Source: Lachnospiraceae bacterium (GTDB taxonomy: Bacteria; Bacillota; Clostridia; Lachnospirales; Lachnospiraceae). Taken from it: a stretch of DNA of 64,000 nt. Made by a program: the position numbers and the translations under genes. A model generated the notes under the pieces. That model did not search any database, was not told the DNA's origin, and worked only from the letters and a program-made list of their open reading frames with translations. This document shows, one piece after another, positions 41,112-50,454 of this stretch. Numbering within the stretch: the first letter of the stretch is position 1; each line of letters begins with the position of its first letter. The stretch lies in contig JAEEXG010000008.1 of the NCBI GenBank assembly GCA_016291405.1, positions 1 through 64,000 of the forward strand. The letters run 5' to 3'.

Positions 41112-42392
41112 ATGGAGTTAATAAGAGTACAGGATTCTGACACAAAGAAAGCCTATGAAATGTATATGACATTTGCGAAAGACGAAAACGGATACATCAA
41201 TCCTGTGTACGGCTATGAGTACGATGAATTTCTTAAATGGATAGATAAAAAGAGAGACTGGAGCGTAGGAAAAAATCTTCCGGAAGGTTTTGTGCCGGAT
41301 ACCACTTACATTTTGGAAGATGATGGAAAGTATGTGGGAGCCTTTAACTTAAGGCATCACTTAAACGACTTTTTAAGAGAGGGCCCGGGGCATATAGGAT
41401 ACGGCATTTCCAAAGAATATCGAGGGAAGGGCTATGCCACAAAGGGACTTTTGCTTACCCTAGAAAAGGCCAAAGAACACGGAATCTATGAGGCATATTT
41501 ATCCGTTAACAAGGATAACCCGGCAAGTCTAAAGGTGCAAAAAAAGTGCGGAGCCTACATTCATCATGAAAACGACAAGGAGTACTTTACAAGAATTAAC
41601 CTTGAAACAAAAAGGGAAGAAATAGTTGAAAACTATTATAAAGCCTATGATGAAGACAGCAGACTTCAAAGAAGCTGTCACGGCAGGCTTGAATACGCCA
41701 CCACAATGCACTACATCCATAAGTACGCTAAGGAAGGTGCCAAGATTTTGGAAGTTGGCGCGGGAACAGGAAGATACAGCGTGGCACTTGCAAAGGAAGG
41801 CTTTGACGTAACTGCGGTGGAACTTACAAGTGCAAACCTTGAAGTTTTAAAGAAAAACGGAGAGGGCGTAAAGACACTTAAGGCCCTTAAAGGGGACGCC
41901 ACAAACCTTAAAGACATTGAGGATGGCACCTTTGATGTAACGGTGGTGCTAGGCCCCTTCTATCATTTATATGAAAGAAAAGACCTTGATAAGGCCATAA
42001 AAGAAGCCTTGAGAGTCACCAAGAAAGATGGAATTGTGATGTTTGCATACATTTCAGTTTATGCAATTATGTACATGAACTACTTTCAGGGAAACTGGGC
42101 TTTCGGAGAGGAAGAAAACTTTACGAAAGACTATAAGGTTAAGCACTATAAAGAGCAGGTTTTCACAGGCTTTGACGTAGAAGAGTTTTCTCATCTGTTT
42201 GATGATAAGGACATTGACTATATCACAACCGTATCTACCGATCAGTGTATCGGGGCCTTGGAAGAAAGAAGTGATTTCTCTCTTCCCGATGCAGACTTTG
42301 CGGCTTTCTTTAAATGGCACCTTGCAATCTGTGAAAAGAAAGAACTTCTTGGAAGCGGCTGCCACCTATTGTATATCTGTAAGAAAAGATAG
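41112..42392 (+). CDS. GNAT acetyltransferase fused to SAM-dependent methyltransferase
   Basis: N-terminal GNAT (GHIGYGISKEYRGKGYATKGLL); C-terminal class I MTase (ILEVGAGTGRYSVALAKEGFDVTAVELT). Confidence 0.85.
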   Translation: MELIRVQDSDTKKAYEMYMTFAKDENGYINPVYGYEYDEFLKWIDKKRDWSVGKNLPEGFVPDTTYILEDDGKYVGAFNLRHHLNDFLREGPGHIGYGISKEYRGKGYATKGLLLTLEKAKEHGIYEAYLSVNKDNPASLKVQKKCGAYIHHENDKEYFTRINLETKREEIVENYYKAYDEDSRLQRSCHGRLEYATTMHYIHKYAKEGAKILEVGAGTGRYSVALAKEGFDVTAVELTSANLEVLKKNGEGVKTLKALKGDATNLKDIEDGTFDVTVVLGPFYHLYERKDLDKAIKEALRVTKKDGIVMFAYISVYAIMYMNYFQGNWAFGEEENFTKDYKVKHYKEQVFTGFDVEEFSHLFDDKDIDYITTVSTDQCIGALEERSDFSLPDADFAAFFKWHLAICEKKELLGSGCHLLYICKKR

Positions 42393-42424
42393 ATACTGTA
42401 TTTATAAAAATACGGAGAAAGAAA

Positions 42425-43264
42425 ATGTCTAAAACCATTGAAGAAATTGCTCTTGACTGGGAAGAAAAGTATAGATACGGTTCCGTTGAAAAAAGAAAGA
42501 TAAGAGCCTCGCTTTGGAAGCCCTATTACTCGTTAGTTTATGAGGCGCAAAGAAACGCAAAGTACAAAGCCCCCGATAAACCCGATGAGCTCATACAAAA
42601 GCTATCGGATATAGGCGCAATAACCAAAGACTCTAAAGTCCTTGATATAGGAGCAGGCCTTGGGGGCCACACCTTTCAGATTGCTAAAATAGCAAAAGAA
42701 GTGGTTTCTTTGGACACTAACGAAGTCGCTCTTTCTATATTAAATAAAAGGGCAAAAGAAAACGGTGTTAAAAACGTGACCACAATCAACACTTCATGGG
42801 AAGACTATCAGGCGACAGATAAGTATGACATGGTGTTTTCTTCCATGTGCCCTGCTATCTGCAATATAGAAGAAATAAAGAGAATGGAATCTTTATCAAA
42901 GGGCTATTGCGTGCTTATTACGGTCATGGCAGGGTCTTATGATAAGCACAGAAAGAAAATGATGGGCGAGCTTAACTTAAAGCCCGAAGGCATGATCACG
43001 GACTTTGATACCTACAAGGAAGTGCTTTTAGCTATGGGGCGGGATGTAAAGGAAGCTACCAAAACCACAAAGCATGAATATAAGACTTATCTTGAAGATT
43101 TGCTTGATACAATGCCCACCTATTTTAAGATTTTTGGCATAGATGAGGAAAAATCGGTTTCTTTTATCAAAGAATACTTTAATAAAAATCAAGAAGACGG
43201 ACATTTAAATGATGAAACTTTAATGAATATAGGTATGCTTTATTGGAAACCGAGTAAAAACTGA
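42425..43264 (+). CDS. Class I SAM-dependent methyltransferase
   Basis: KVLDIGAGLGGHTFQIAKIAKEVVSLDTN. Confidence 0.88.
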   Translation: MSKTIEEIALDWEEKYRYGSVEKRKIRASLWKPYYSLVYEAQRNAKYKAPDKPDELIQKLSDIGAITKDSKVLDIGAGLGGHTFQIAKIAKEVVSLDTNEVALSILNKRAKENGVKNVTTINTSWEDYQATDKYDMVFSSMCPAICNIEEIKRMESLSKGYCVLITVMAGSYDKHRKKMMGELNLKPEGMITDFDTYKEVLLAMGRDVKEATKTTKHEYKTYLEDLLDTMPTYFKIFGIDEEKSVSFIKEYFNKNQEDGHLNDETLMNIGMLYWKPSKN

Positions 43265-43456
43265 TGGTTTCCGTTTTGCGACTGTCTTGCGAATAGACAC
43301 CCAATAGTGGAGAAAACTTGACAAATATGAGCAAAACCAATAAATTATTATTGACAGAAATGAACTTTATAATGATATGAAATCGTTATTAGGTTGTGTA
43401 GTATAATGATAAATGTAAAAATCTGTTATTTTTAGTTAAGTTGGAGGATATTATTT

Positions 43457-43852
43457 ATGGCATGTTTTCTTGTATCGGCAGCCGAAGCTGCTGTAGTTAC
43501 AGCGGTTGAAAAGAAAGAAGCTAAGAGAGAAATGCTTCATGCATCAGAGCATGGTCACGTAGAAGAGGTTAAGGTTCCTTTTTCAAGAAAGCTTAAATGG
43601 CTTAAGAGCTTACTTCTTGGCGGAGCTGTTTTACTTATGTTTGAGCACGTTTGGCACGGAGAGGTAGTTGCATGGTTTCCTTTCCTTACAGCAATGTCTA
43701 ATGCAGAAGATGCAGCTGAAATGTTTAAGGAAATGGGAACAGTCGGCGTTAGCATGGCACTTTTAATCACAGTAGTTTGGGGCGTTATGTGCAAAGTTGC
43801 CGATGCTATTGTTAAAAGACCTGTATCAGAGGCTCAGAAAAACGAAGCATAA
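43457..43852 (+). CDS. Small hypothetical membrane protein (His-containing)
   Basis: 131 aa; MLHASEHGHVEEVK and FEHVWHGEVVAWF; two hydrophobic segments; RBS ttggagg. Confidence 0.75.
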   Translation: MACFLVSAAEAAVVTAVEKKEAKREMLHASEHGHVEEVKVPFSRKLKWLKSLLLGGAVLLMFEHVWHGEVVAWFPFLTAMSNAEDAAEMFKEMGTVGVSMALLITVVWGVMCKVADAIVKRPVSEAQKNEA

Positions 43853-43866
43853 TCGGGGGAATAAAA

Positions 43867-44178
43867 ATGACATTACTTATTACAGTTTTTGCAGCTGTTA
43901 TAGCTACTGTTAAATGGTATACACGTAAGGATGACTCAATGAAGCTCGGTATTCTTTTGTTTATGTACTGGGGCGCATCTTTAATGTGGTTTGTGGATGC
44001 AATCTTTGAATATGTCGAAAGCGGCGCAGCTTACTTTACACCCGCTATCGAGGATGTTTTAAACGATGCATTCTTAGGCCTTTGCGTTGTAGCATTAGGT
44101 TTAATTATCTGGGTGGTACGTTTGCTTATTACAGATCCCAAGGGTTCTGTTCGTGCAGCACTTACAAAGAAAAACTAA
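43867..44178 (+). CDS. Small hypothetical membrane protein
   Basis: 103 aa, three predicted hydrophobic segments, 14 nt after the preceding gene. Confidence 0.75.
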   Translation: MTLLITVFAAVIATVKWYTRKDDSMKLGILLFMYWGASLMWFVDAIFEYVESGAAYFTPAIEDVLNDAFLGLCVVALGLIIWVVRLLITDPKGSVRAALTKKN

Positions 44179-44187
44179 ATTATTACA

Positions 44188-44232
44188 AAATCAAGAGACC
44201 GAAAGGATGCAAATCCCTTCGGTCTCTTTTAC
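44188..44232 (+). terminator. Intrinsic terminator
   Basis: AGAGACCGAAAGGATGCAAATCCCTTCGGTCTCTTTT. Confidence 0.8.
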
Positions 44233-44289
44233 AATGGTTGAAAATATGTTTTAATTAACGTTGTAAAGAAACCCCGCAAGGAGGATTAA

Positions 44290-45498
44290 ATGAGAACTCT
44301 TTTTATAGATTGCGGTATGGGCGCTGCAGGCGACATGCTTACCGCAGCCCTTTTGGAAAATACGGGAAATATGGAAGAATCGGTTAAAAAGGTAAACGGC
44401 TTAAACATTCCCGGTGTTACGTTTACTTTCGAGAGTGCTAAGAAGTGCTCTGTTACAGGCACGCATGTGCATGTACTTGTAAACGGCGAAGAAGAGGGAG
44501 AAGAAACCCATCATCATCATGAGCATGAGCACACTCATGACGGTCACACTCATTCACACTCCGCGAACTCTTTACATGATATAGAACATATTGTAAAAGA
44601 CCACATTAATGCAAGTGATAGGGTCAAAGAAAACATTCTGGGAGTCTATAAGCTTTTGGCAGAAGCGGAAAGCCACGTCCACGGAGAACCTGTGTCACAG
44701 ATCCATTTTCATGAAGTGGGAAACATGGATGCCATTGCGGATATTTCGGCCGTATGCTTTTTAATAGATGAATTAAAGATAGAAAGAATAGTTTCTTCAC
44801 CCATACACGTAGGAAGAGGAACCGTTAAGTGCGCTCACGGCATACTTCCTGTTCCGGCACCGGCAACAGCGGTTTTGCTTCAAAACATTCCGATTTATTC
44901 AAGGCCCGAAGTCACCGGAGAGCTTTGCACACCTACAGGCGCGGCCCTTTTAAAATTCTTTGTAAATGAATTTGGCGAAATGCCTGTAATGACTTGTGAA
45001 TCAATCGGTTACGGCATGGGAAAGAAGGATTTCCCCATAGCAAACGTCGTAAGAACTTTTGTGGGTGAAACTACGAATAGTAACAAAGAAACCATTACGG
45101 AGCTTTTATTCTCTGTGGATGATATGACGGGAGAAGAAATTGCTTTTGCCGCAAATCTTTTACTTGATAGCGGTGCAAAGGATGTATTTACAACCGCCAT
45201 CGGCATGAAGAAAGGTCGCCCCGGCGTTCTTGTAACCGTCCTTACAAAAGAAGATAAAAAGGAAGAGATTTTAAGACTTATTTTTAAGCACACCACCACA
45301 ATCGGCGTAAGGGAAAGAGTAAACACAAGATACGAGCTAGACCGTGTGATTACAGAAGAAGAAACCAAATTCGGAACCATAAGAAAGAAGGAATCTTCAG
45401 GTTACGGCGTTAAAAAATCAAAGTATGAATACGATGATTTGGCGAAAATTGCAAAAAACAATGACTTAAGTATTCGCGATGTTTTAAATAACCTTTGA
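44290..45498 (+). CDS. larC: Nickel pincer cofactor biosynthesis protein LarC (single ORF)
   Basis: FIDCGMGAAGDMLTAALLE, His-rich loop THHHHEHEHTHDGHTHSHS, HFHEVGNMDAIADI, GELCTPTGAALL. Confidence 0.92.
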   Translation: MRTLFIDCGMGAAGDMLTAALLENTGNMEESVKKVNGLNIPGVTFTFESAKKCSVTGTHVHVLVNGEEEGEETHHHHEHEHTHDGHTHSHSANSLHDIEHIVKDHINASDRVKENILGVYKLLAEAESHVHGEPVSQIHFHEVGNMDAIADISAVCFLIDELKIERIVSSPIHVGRGTVKCAHGILPVPAPATAVLLQNIPIYSRPEVTGELCTPTGAALLKFFVNEFGEMPVMTCESIGYGMGKKDFPIANVVRTFVGETTNSNKETITELLFSVDDMTGEEIAFAANLLLDSGAKDVFTTAIGMKKGRPGVLVTVLTKEDKKEEILRLIFKHTTTIGVRERVNTRYELDRVITEEETKFGTIRKKESSGYGVKKSKYEYDDLAKIAKNNDLSIRDVLNNL

Positions 45499-45533
45499 TA
45501 ATACAGATAAGTATGAGCATAAAACCAAAGTTA

Positions 45534-45562
45534 AAAGCAGGGAAAATTCCCTGCTTTTATTT
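45534..45562 (+). terminator. Intrinsic terminator after larC
   Basis: AAGCAGGGAAAATTCCCTGCTTTTATTT. Confidence 0.75.
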
Positions 45563-45565
45563 ATG

Positions 45566-45621
45566 TTGACACGGTGTCAGTTTTTTGATATATTTCTTTT
45601 TGTTAAATTGACACGGTGTCA
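45566..45621 (+). promoter_or_regulatory. TetR promoter with two identical palindromic operators
   Basis: TGACACGGTGTCA at 45567-45579 and 45609-45621; first contains -35 TTGACA with TATATT at 45589-45594 (N17). Confidence 0.8.
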
Positions 45622-45646
45622 GTTTACGCGTGAAGAGGAGAATAAA

Positions 45647-46315
45647 ATGCCAAAATGCTCGTGTGAAGAGACTAAGAAAAAGCGTGAAGAAATAGTTGAC
45701 GCTTGCTCAAAACTTTATGAGACCATGGCCTATAAGGATATCACCATTAAAGAAATAGGCCGTTTTACTTCATTTACAAGAACATCCATCTATAATTACT
45801 TTGCCACAAAGGAAGAGATTTTCTTGGAGCTTTTGATGAGAGACTTTAGATCATGGATTGAAGATCTTGACTCTATTCCTGCCAAGGGAGAGCTTTTAAC
45901 CTTGGATGAAGCGGCCGACGGTTTGGCCGGTTCTTTGGCAAGAAGAGTAAGAATGTTAGGGCTTTTAAGTATGAGCCTTGCAGACATGCAGGATAATTGC
46001 AGGATGGATAACTTAATAGAGTTTAAGAAGGTTTATAACAGTACAGGCCAAGCCATTCGAAGAGTGTTGGAAAGAGTGACTCCGGAAATTACAGAAGAAG
46101 ACAAGCAGGCCTTTGTGTGCGCTTTTTATCCATTTATATACGGGCTTTACCCTTATACAGCCATCAACAAAAAACAGGAAGAAGCTGAACTAAAGACGGG
46201 AGTTCCCTGTTGCTGCGTGTGCCATAAAATGTACGACGCCGCAAGGCCCTGTATAAAGATGCTTTTGGAAGCTGTTATTTGCGGATGCAACGGAAAGAAT
46301 TTTCAAAAGAAATAA
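45647..46315 (+). CDS. TetR/AcrR-family regulator
   Basis: DITIKEIGRFTSFTRTSIYNYFATKEEIFLEL HTH; start 45647 after gaggag, since the upstream track extension translates the operators. Confidence 0.9.
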   Translation: MPKCSCEETKKKREEIVDACSKLYETMAYKDITIKEIGRFTSFTRTSIYNYFATKEEIFLELLMRDFRSWIEDLDSIPAKGELLTLDEAADGLAGSLARRVRMLGLLSMSLADMQDNCRMDNLIEFKKVYNSTGQAIRRVLERVTPEITEEDKQAFVCAFYPFIYGLYPYTAINKKQEEAELKTGVPCCCVCHKMYDAARPCIKMLLEAVICGCNGKNFQKK

Positions 46316-46329
46316 AAAGAGGTTTTTAA

Positions 46330-47028
46330 ATGACAGAAAGAATTTTAGGCATTCTACAGGAAGCCTTTACAAGAATACTTGCTGCAAGCATTCAGGTAAC
46401 CTTGCCACTTACCATAATCGGCTTTACCCTTGCGATGGTGATTGCCATGATTATGGCCCTTGTGCAATACGCAAAGGTTCCGGTGCTTACTCAGATAGCA
46501 AGATTATACATTTGGATATTTAGAGGAACGCCTCTTTTGGTGCAGTTATTCTTAGCTTATTTCGGACTTCCCAAGCTTGGAATCGTGATGGATGCCTTCC
46601 CCTGTGCGGTAATGGTGTTTGCACTTAATGAAGGAGCTTATTGCTCCGAAACCATGCGTTCGGCCCTTGAATCGGTTTCCGAAGGACAGATTGAGGCAGG
46701 GTATTGCGCCGGGATGAACTACTTACAGATTATGTGGCACGTAGTGCTTCCTCAGGCCTTTAGAACAGCCTTCCCGCCCCTTTCAAATTCACTTATCAGT
46801 ATGCTTAAAGATACATCTTTGGCCGCTACAATCACCGTTGCGGATATGTTTATGGCAGCTCAGAGAGTGGTTGGCCGTACCTATGAGCCTTTGTGGGTAT
46901 ATATAGAAGTTGCACTTGTTTACCTTTTCTTCTCAACTTTACTTACAATCCTTCAAAGAGCGGGAGAAAAGCGCTTAGGCTTCTTTACCTCTAAAGAAGT
47001 AAATACAAAGAAAGAGGTGAGAGCATAA
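46330..47028 (+). CDS. Polar amino acid ABC transporter permease
   Basis: YIWIFRGTPLLVQLFLAYFGLP; GYCAGMNYLQIMWHVVLPQAFR (EAA loop). Confidence 0.92.
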   Translation: MTERILGILQEAFTRILAASIQVTLPLTIIGFTLAMVIAMIMALVQYAKVPVLTQIARLYIWIFRGTPLLVQLFLAYFGLPKLGIVMDAFPCAVMVFALNEGAYCSETMRSALESVSEGQIEAGYCAGMNYLQIMWHVVLPQAFRTAFPPLSNSLISMLKDTSLAATITVADMFMAAQRVVGRTYEPLWVYIEVALVYLFFSTLLTILQRAGEKRLGFFTSKEVNTKKEVRA

Positions 47029-47780
47029 TGAGTTTTTTTGAAGTTAAAGACGTAAAGAAAACATTCGGAACAAACGATGTGCTTTTGGGAATAGACTTAT
47101 CCGTTGATAAGGGCGACGTTATCGCGGTTTTAGGCCCAAGCGGCTCCGGAAAGACTACATTTTTAAGATGTATAAATTTCCTTGAAAAGGCCACAGGCGG
47201 CACCATGACCTTTGACGGAGAGACCTTTGATTTAGCCCACATAAAGAAAAAAGAAATTGCAAAGATCAGAAAGAAAACAGGTTTTGTGTTTCAAAGCTAC
47301 AACCTTTTCTTAAATAAAACGGCGCTTCAAAACGTAATGCTGGGACTTACTTCAGGAAGAAAGATGAAGAAGGAAGAAGCAAAGAAGATAGCCGAAGAAA
47401 TGCTTGAAAAAGTAGGGCTTAAAGAAAGAATGAACTATTACCCAGGACAATTATCCGGAGGGCAGCAGCAAAGAGTGGCAATTGCAAGAGCCTTGGCCAC
47501 AAGCCCTGAAATTATCTATTTTGACGAGCCGACTTCAGCACTTGACCCCGAACTTATCGGAGAAGTGCTTTCGGTCATGAAACAGCTTGCTTCGGAGGGC
47601 ATGACGATGCTTGTTGTAACTCATGAAATAAATTTTGCAAGAAATGTTGCCAATAAGATTGTGTTTATGGATGGAGGACACGTGCTTGAGGCGGGACCTT
47701 CAAAGGAATTCTTTGAAAACCCGAAGAATGCGCGCACCAAAGAATTCTTAAACAACATCACAACGCAGCATGAAACTTGA
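47028..47780 (+). CDS. Polar amino acid ABC transporter ATPase
   Basis: GPSGSGKTTFLRCINFLE, LSGGQQQRVAIARAL. Confidence 0.94.
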   Translation: MSFFEVKDVKKTFGTNDVLLGIDLSVDKGDVIAVLGPSGSGKTTFLRCINFLEKATGGTMTFDGETFDLAHIKKKEIAKIRKKTGFVFQSYNLFLNKTALQNVMLGLTSGRKMKKEEAKKIAEEMLEKVGLKERMNYYPGQLSGGQQQRVAIARALATSPEIIYFDEPTSALDPELIGEVLSVMKQLASEGMTMLVVTHEINFARNVANKIVFMDGGHVLEAGPSKEFFENPKNARTKEFLNNITTQHET

Positions 47781-47794
47781 CCAGGAGGAATAAA

Positions 47795-48595
47795 ATGAAG
47801 AAATTATTATCACTTGCATTGGTATTATCAATGGCAGTACTTTCTTTTGCAGGATGCGGAAAGAAAGAAGAAGTTAAGGAAGGCGATTTGCTTTCTAAAA
47901 TTAAGGCACAGGGATACTTCACTGTAGCTATGGAAGGACAGTGGGCACCTTGGACCTATCACGATGAAAATGACAATCTCACAGGCTTTGAAGTTGACGT
48001 TGCAAAGGCAGTAGCAGATAAGCTCGGCGTTGAAGCAAGATTCGTTGAAGGCGAATGGGACGGCCTTTTGGCAGGTGTTCAGGGCGGAAGATACGACCTT
48101 ATGGCAAACGGTGTAGGTGTAACAGATGAAAGAAAAGAATCCTACGAATTCTCAGATCCTTATGTATTTAACAGAACAGTTTTGATTGTTAGAAATGACA
48201 ACGAAGACATTAAGTCACTTGAAGATTTAAAGGGAAAGACAACATGTAACTCAGCAAACAGTACATATCAGACAACTGCTGAAAGTTACGGCGCAACCGT
48301 AAAGGATTTAGAAACCCTCGATCAGACTCTTGAAGAAGTAACGGCAGGAAGAGTTGACGCTACATTAAACGCAGAGGTTTCTTTTAACGATTATTTAAAG
48401 GCCCATCCCGATGCACCTTTAAAGGTAGCAGCAGTTGATCCCGATGTTGAAAAGTGTGCAATGATTATGCCTAAGGGTGAAAACAGCTATGCTTTAAGAG
48501 ATGCTGTAAATAAAGCACTTAAAGAGCTTGCAAGCGAAGGCAAGTTAGCAGAAATTTCCAATAAATACTTTGGAATGGACATCACAAAAGAATAA
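47795..48595 (+). CDS. Amino acid ABC transporter substrate-binding lipoprotein
   Basis: Lipobox LSFAGCGKKE; GWAPWTYHDENDNLTGFEVDVAKAVA; start after aggagg. Confidence 0.92.
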   Translation: MKKLLSLALVLSMAVLSFAGCGKKEEVKEGDLLSKIKAQGYFTVAMEGQWAPWTYHDENDNLTGFEVDVAKAVADKLGVEARFVEGEWDGLLAGVQGGRYDLMANGVGVTDERKESYEFSDPYVFNRTVLIVRNDNEDIKSLEDLKGKTTCNSANSTYQTTAESYGATVKDLETLDQTLEEVTAGRVDATLNAEVSFNDYLKAHPDAPLKVAAVDPDVEKCAMIMPKGENSYALRDAVNKALKELASEGKLAEISNKYFGMDITKE

Positions 48596-48658
48596 ATATT
48601 TGTATCCACGTTCACCAATATGTTATAGTGGGAAGAAATGAGACAAGGGAGAATGAGA

Positions 48659-49366
48659 ATGGTAAAAACTATACTTTACGACTTGGACGGAACATTGCTT
48701 CCTATGGACATGGAAGTCTTCACTAACGCATATTTTGGATACCTTGTAAAGAAAATGATTCCTTACGGGTATGAAAAGGACTCGCTCATTAAAGCGATTT
48801 GGGGCGGCACCAAAATGATGGTGAAAAACGACGGTAACAAAACAAATGAAGATGCTTTCTGGGAATACTTTTTAAAAGAGGGAAACTCTAAAATAGAGGA
48901 TAAAGAAATCTTTAACGAGTACTATGAGGTTGAATTCGATCAGGTTAAAGCCCATGTGGGATTCAATGAAAAAGTACCGGCTTTGATTAAAAAGGTTAAA
49001 GAATTGGGACTTAGACAGGCCCTTGCCACAAACCCCATTTTCCCTTCCGTAGCCACAAAGAAACGAGTATCCTGGGCAGGGCTTTCAACCGACGATTTTG
49101 AATATTTTACAACTTATGAGAATTCTCATTTTTGTAAGCCAAACCCCAAATACTACGAAGAGCTTTTAAAAAAGATTGATGCTAAGCCCGAAGAATGTCT
49201 TATGATAGGTAACGATGTCGAAGAAGACATGGTGGCTGCTTCATCTTTGGGAATAAAAGTTTTTCTTGTGACAGATTGGATGCTTAATCCAAACAATAAG
49301 GATATAAGCGCCTTCCCTCACGGTGACTTTGATGACGCCCTTGAATACATAAAGAAAGTGAGCTAG
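48659..49366 (+). CDS. HAD-family hydrolase
   Basis: ILYDLDGTLLP; MIGNDVEEDMVAASSLGI. Confidence 0.88.
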   Translation: MVKTILYDLDGTLLPMDMEVFTNAYFGYLVKKMIPYGYEKDSLIKAIWGGTKMMVKNDGNKTNEDAFWEYFLKEGNSKIEDKEIFNEYYEVEFDQVKAHVGFNEKVPALIKKVKELGLRQALATNPIFPSVATKKRVSWAGLSTDDFEYFTTYENSHFCKPNPKYYEELLKKIDAKPEECLMIGNDVEEDMVAASSLGIKVFLVTDWMLNPNNKDISAFPHGDFDDALEYIKKVS

Positions 49367-49370
49367 AAAA

Positions 49371-49781
49371 GTGGATAAATATATTCATACCGTGCAATAC
49401 TATGAAACCGATAAAATGGGCATCACCCATCATTCAAACTACATCCGCTGGATGGAAGAAGCAAGATGCGACCTTTTAAAGCAGGTTGGATGGCCCTATG
49501 AAAAGATGGAAGAGCTCGGCGTCATATCGCCTGTAACCGCAGTCGAATGTAAATATAAAATAAGTACCACATACGCAGAAAAAATCGCCATTAGAGCCAA
49601 AGTCGAAGAATTTAAGGGCGTAAAGCTTAAGGTTTCTTATACAATGGAAAACGAAGCGGGAAAGACCGTTTTTGAAGGAAAATCGGAGCATTGCTTTTTA
49701 TCAACCGACGGAAAACCCATGATACTTTCAAAGAAATTTCCCGATTTACACGAAGTTTTGACGAAAGCCGTAGGTGTATAG
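49371..49781 (+). CDS. Acyl-CoA thioesterase (4-hydroxybenzoyl-CoA thioesterase-like hotdog)
   Basis: YYETDKMGITHHSNYIRWMEEAR. Confidence 0.88.
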   Translation: MDKYIHTVQYYETDKMGITHHSNYIRWMEEARCDLLKQVGWPYEKMEELGVISPVTAVECKYKISTTYAEKIAIRAKVEEFKGVKLKVSYTMENEAGKTVFEGKSEHCFLSTDGKPMILSKKFPDLHEVLTKAVGV

Positions 49782-49790
49782 AGGCGCGAT

Positions 49791-50381
49791 ATGATATTTG
49801 CTTTGGAAATAATCGGCACCATCGCCTTTGCCATTTCGGGCGCTATGGTGGGAATTGAAAAGAAAATGGATATTTTCGGAGTGCTGGTGCTTGGCATGAC
49901 TACTGCCGTTGGCGGAGGAATAATAAGAGACCTCCTTATAGGAGTGGTGCCGCCTATGGCATTTCAAGAGCCGGTATACGCACTTACCGCAATTGCTGTC
50001 TCAATAATAGTTTTCTTACCCTTTGTAAGAAACAGGATTAACAAAATAAGCAAGATGATATTACTTATGGATTCTATCGGACTTGGAATCTTTACTGTAA
50101 TCGGTATTAAGGCTGCGGCGTCTTTTAACAACGCGTTTCTTTCTATCTTTCTTGCACTGGTAACGGGTGTAGGTGGAGGAGTATTAAGAGATGTGTTTGC
50201 ACAAGACCGTCCTATGATATTTGTAAAACACTTTTACGCTTCCGCGTCGATTATAGGTGCAGTTGTTTCATTGCTTTTATGGAGCATTAATGTGGAAACA
50301 TCTATGATAGTAGGCGCAGCTACGGTTATTGTGTTAAGAATTCTTGCAGCGAAATTCAGATGGCATTTGCCGAAAGCATAA
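49791..50381 (+). CDS. Trimeric intracellular cation channel (TRIC/UPF0126) family protein
   Basis: MVGIEKKMDIFGVLVLGMTTAVGGGIIRDLLIG repeated GGG-RD pattern. Confidence 0.9.
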   Translation: MIFALEIIGTIAFAISGAMVGIEKKMDIFGVLVLGMTTAVGGGIIRDLLIGVVPPMAFQEPVYALTAIAVSIIVFLPFVRNRINKISKMILLMDSIGLGIFTVIGIKAAASFNNAFLSIFLALVTGVGGGVLRDVFAQDRPMIFVKHFYASASIIGAVVSLLLWSINVETSMIVGAATVIVLRILAAKFRWHLPKA

Positions 50382-50454
50382 AGAAACATTTTTAAAGACA
50401 GATTTAACGTTATTTTAACGGTAGCATACTATAATCCTTAAAAAGGAGTTTGGT

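Noticed and set aside
44505-44565. His-codon-rich repeat in larC as a DNA repeat/CRISPR-like array
   Set aside because: It is the known His-rich metal-binding loop of LarC, coding in frame.
45563-45646. N-terminal extension of the TetR protein with repeated LTRCQF
   Set aside because: The repeat is the DNA operator duplicated, not protein; start is 45647.
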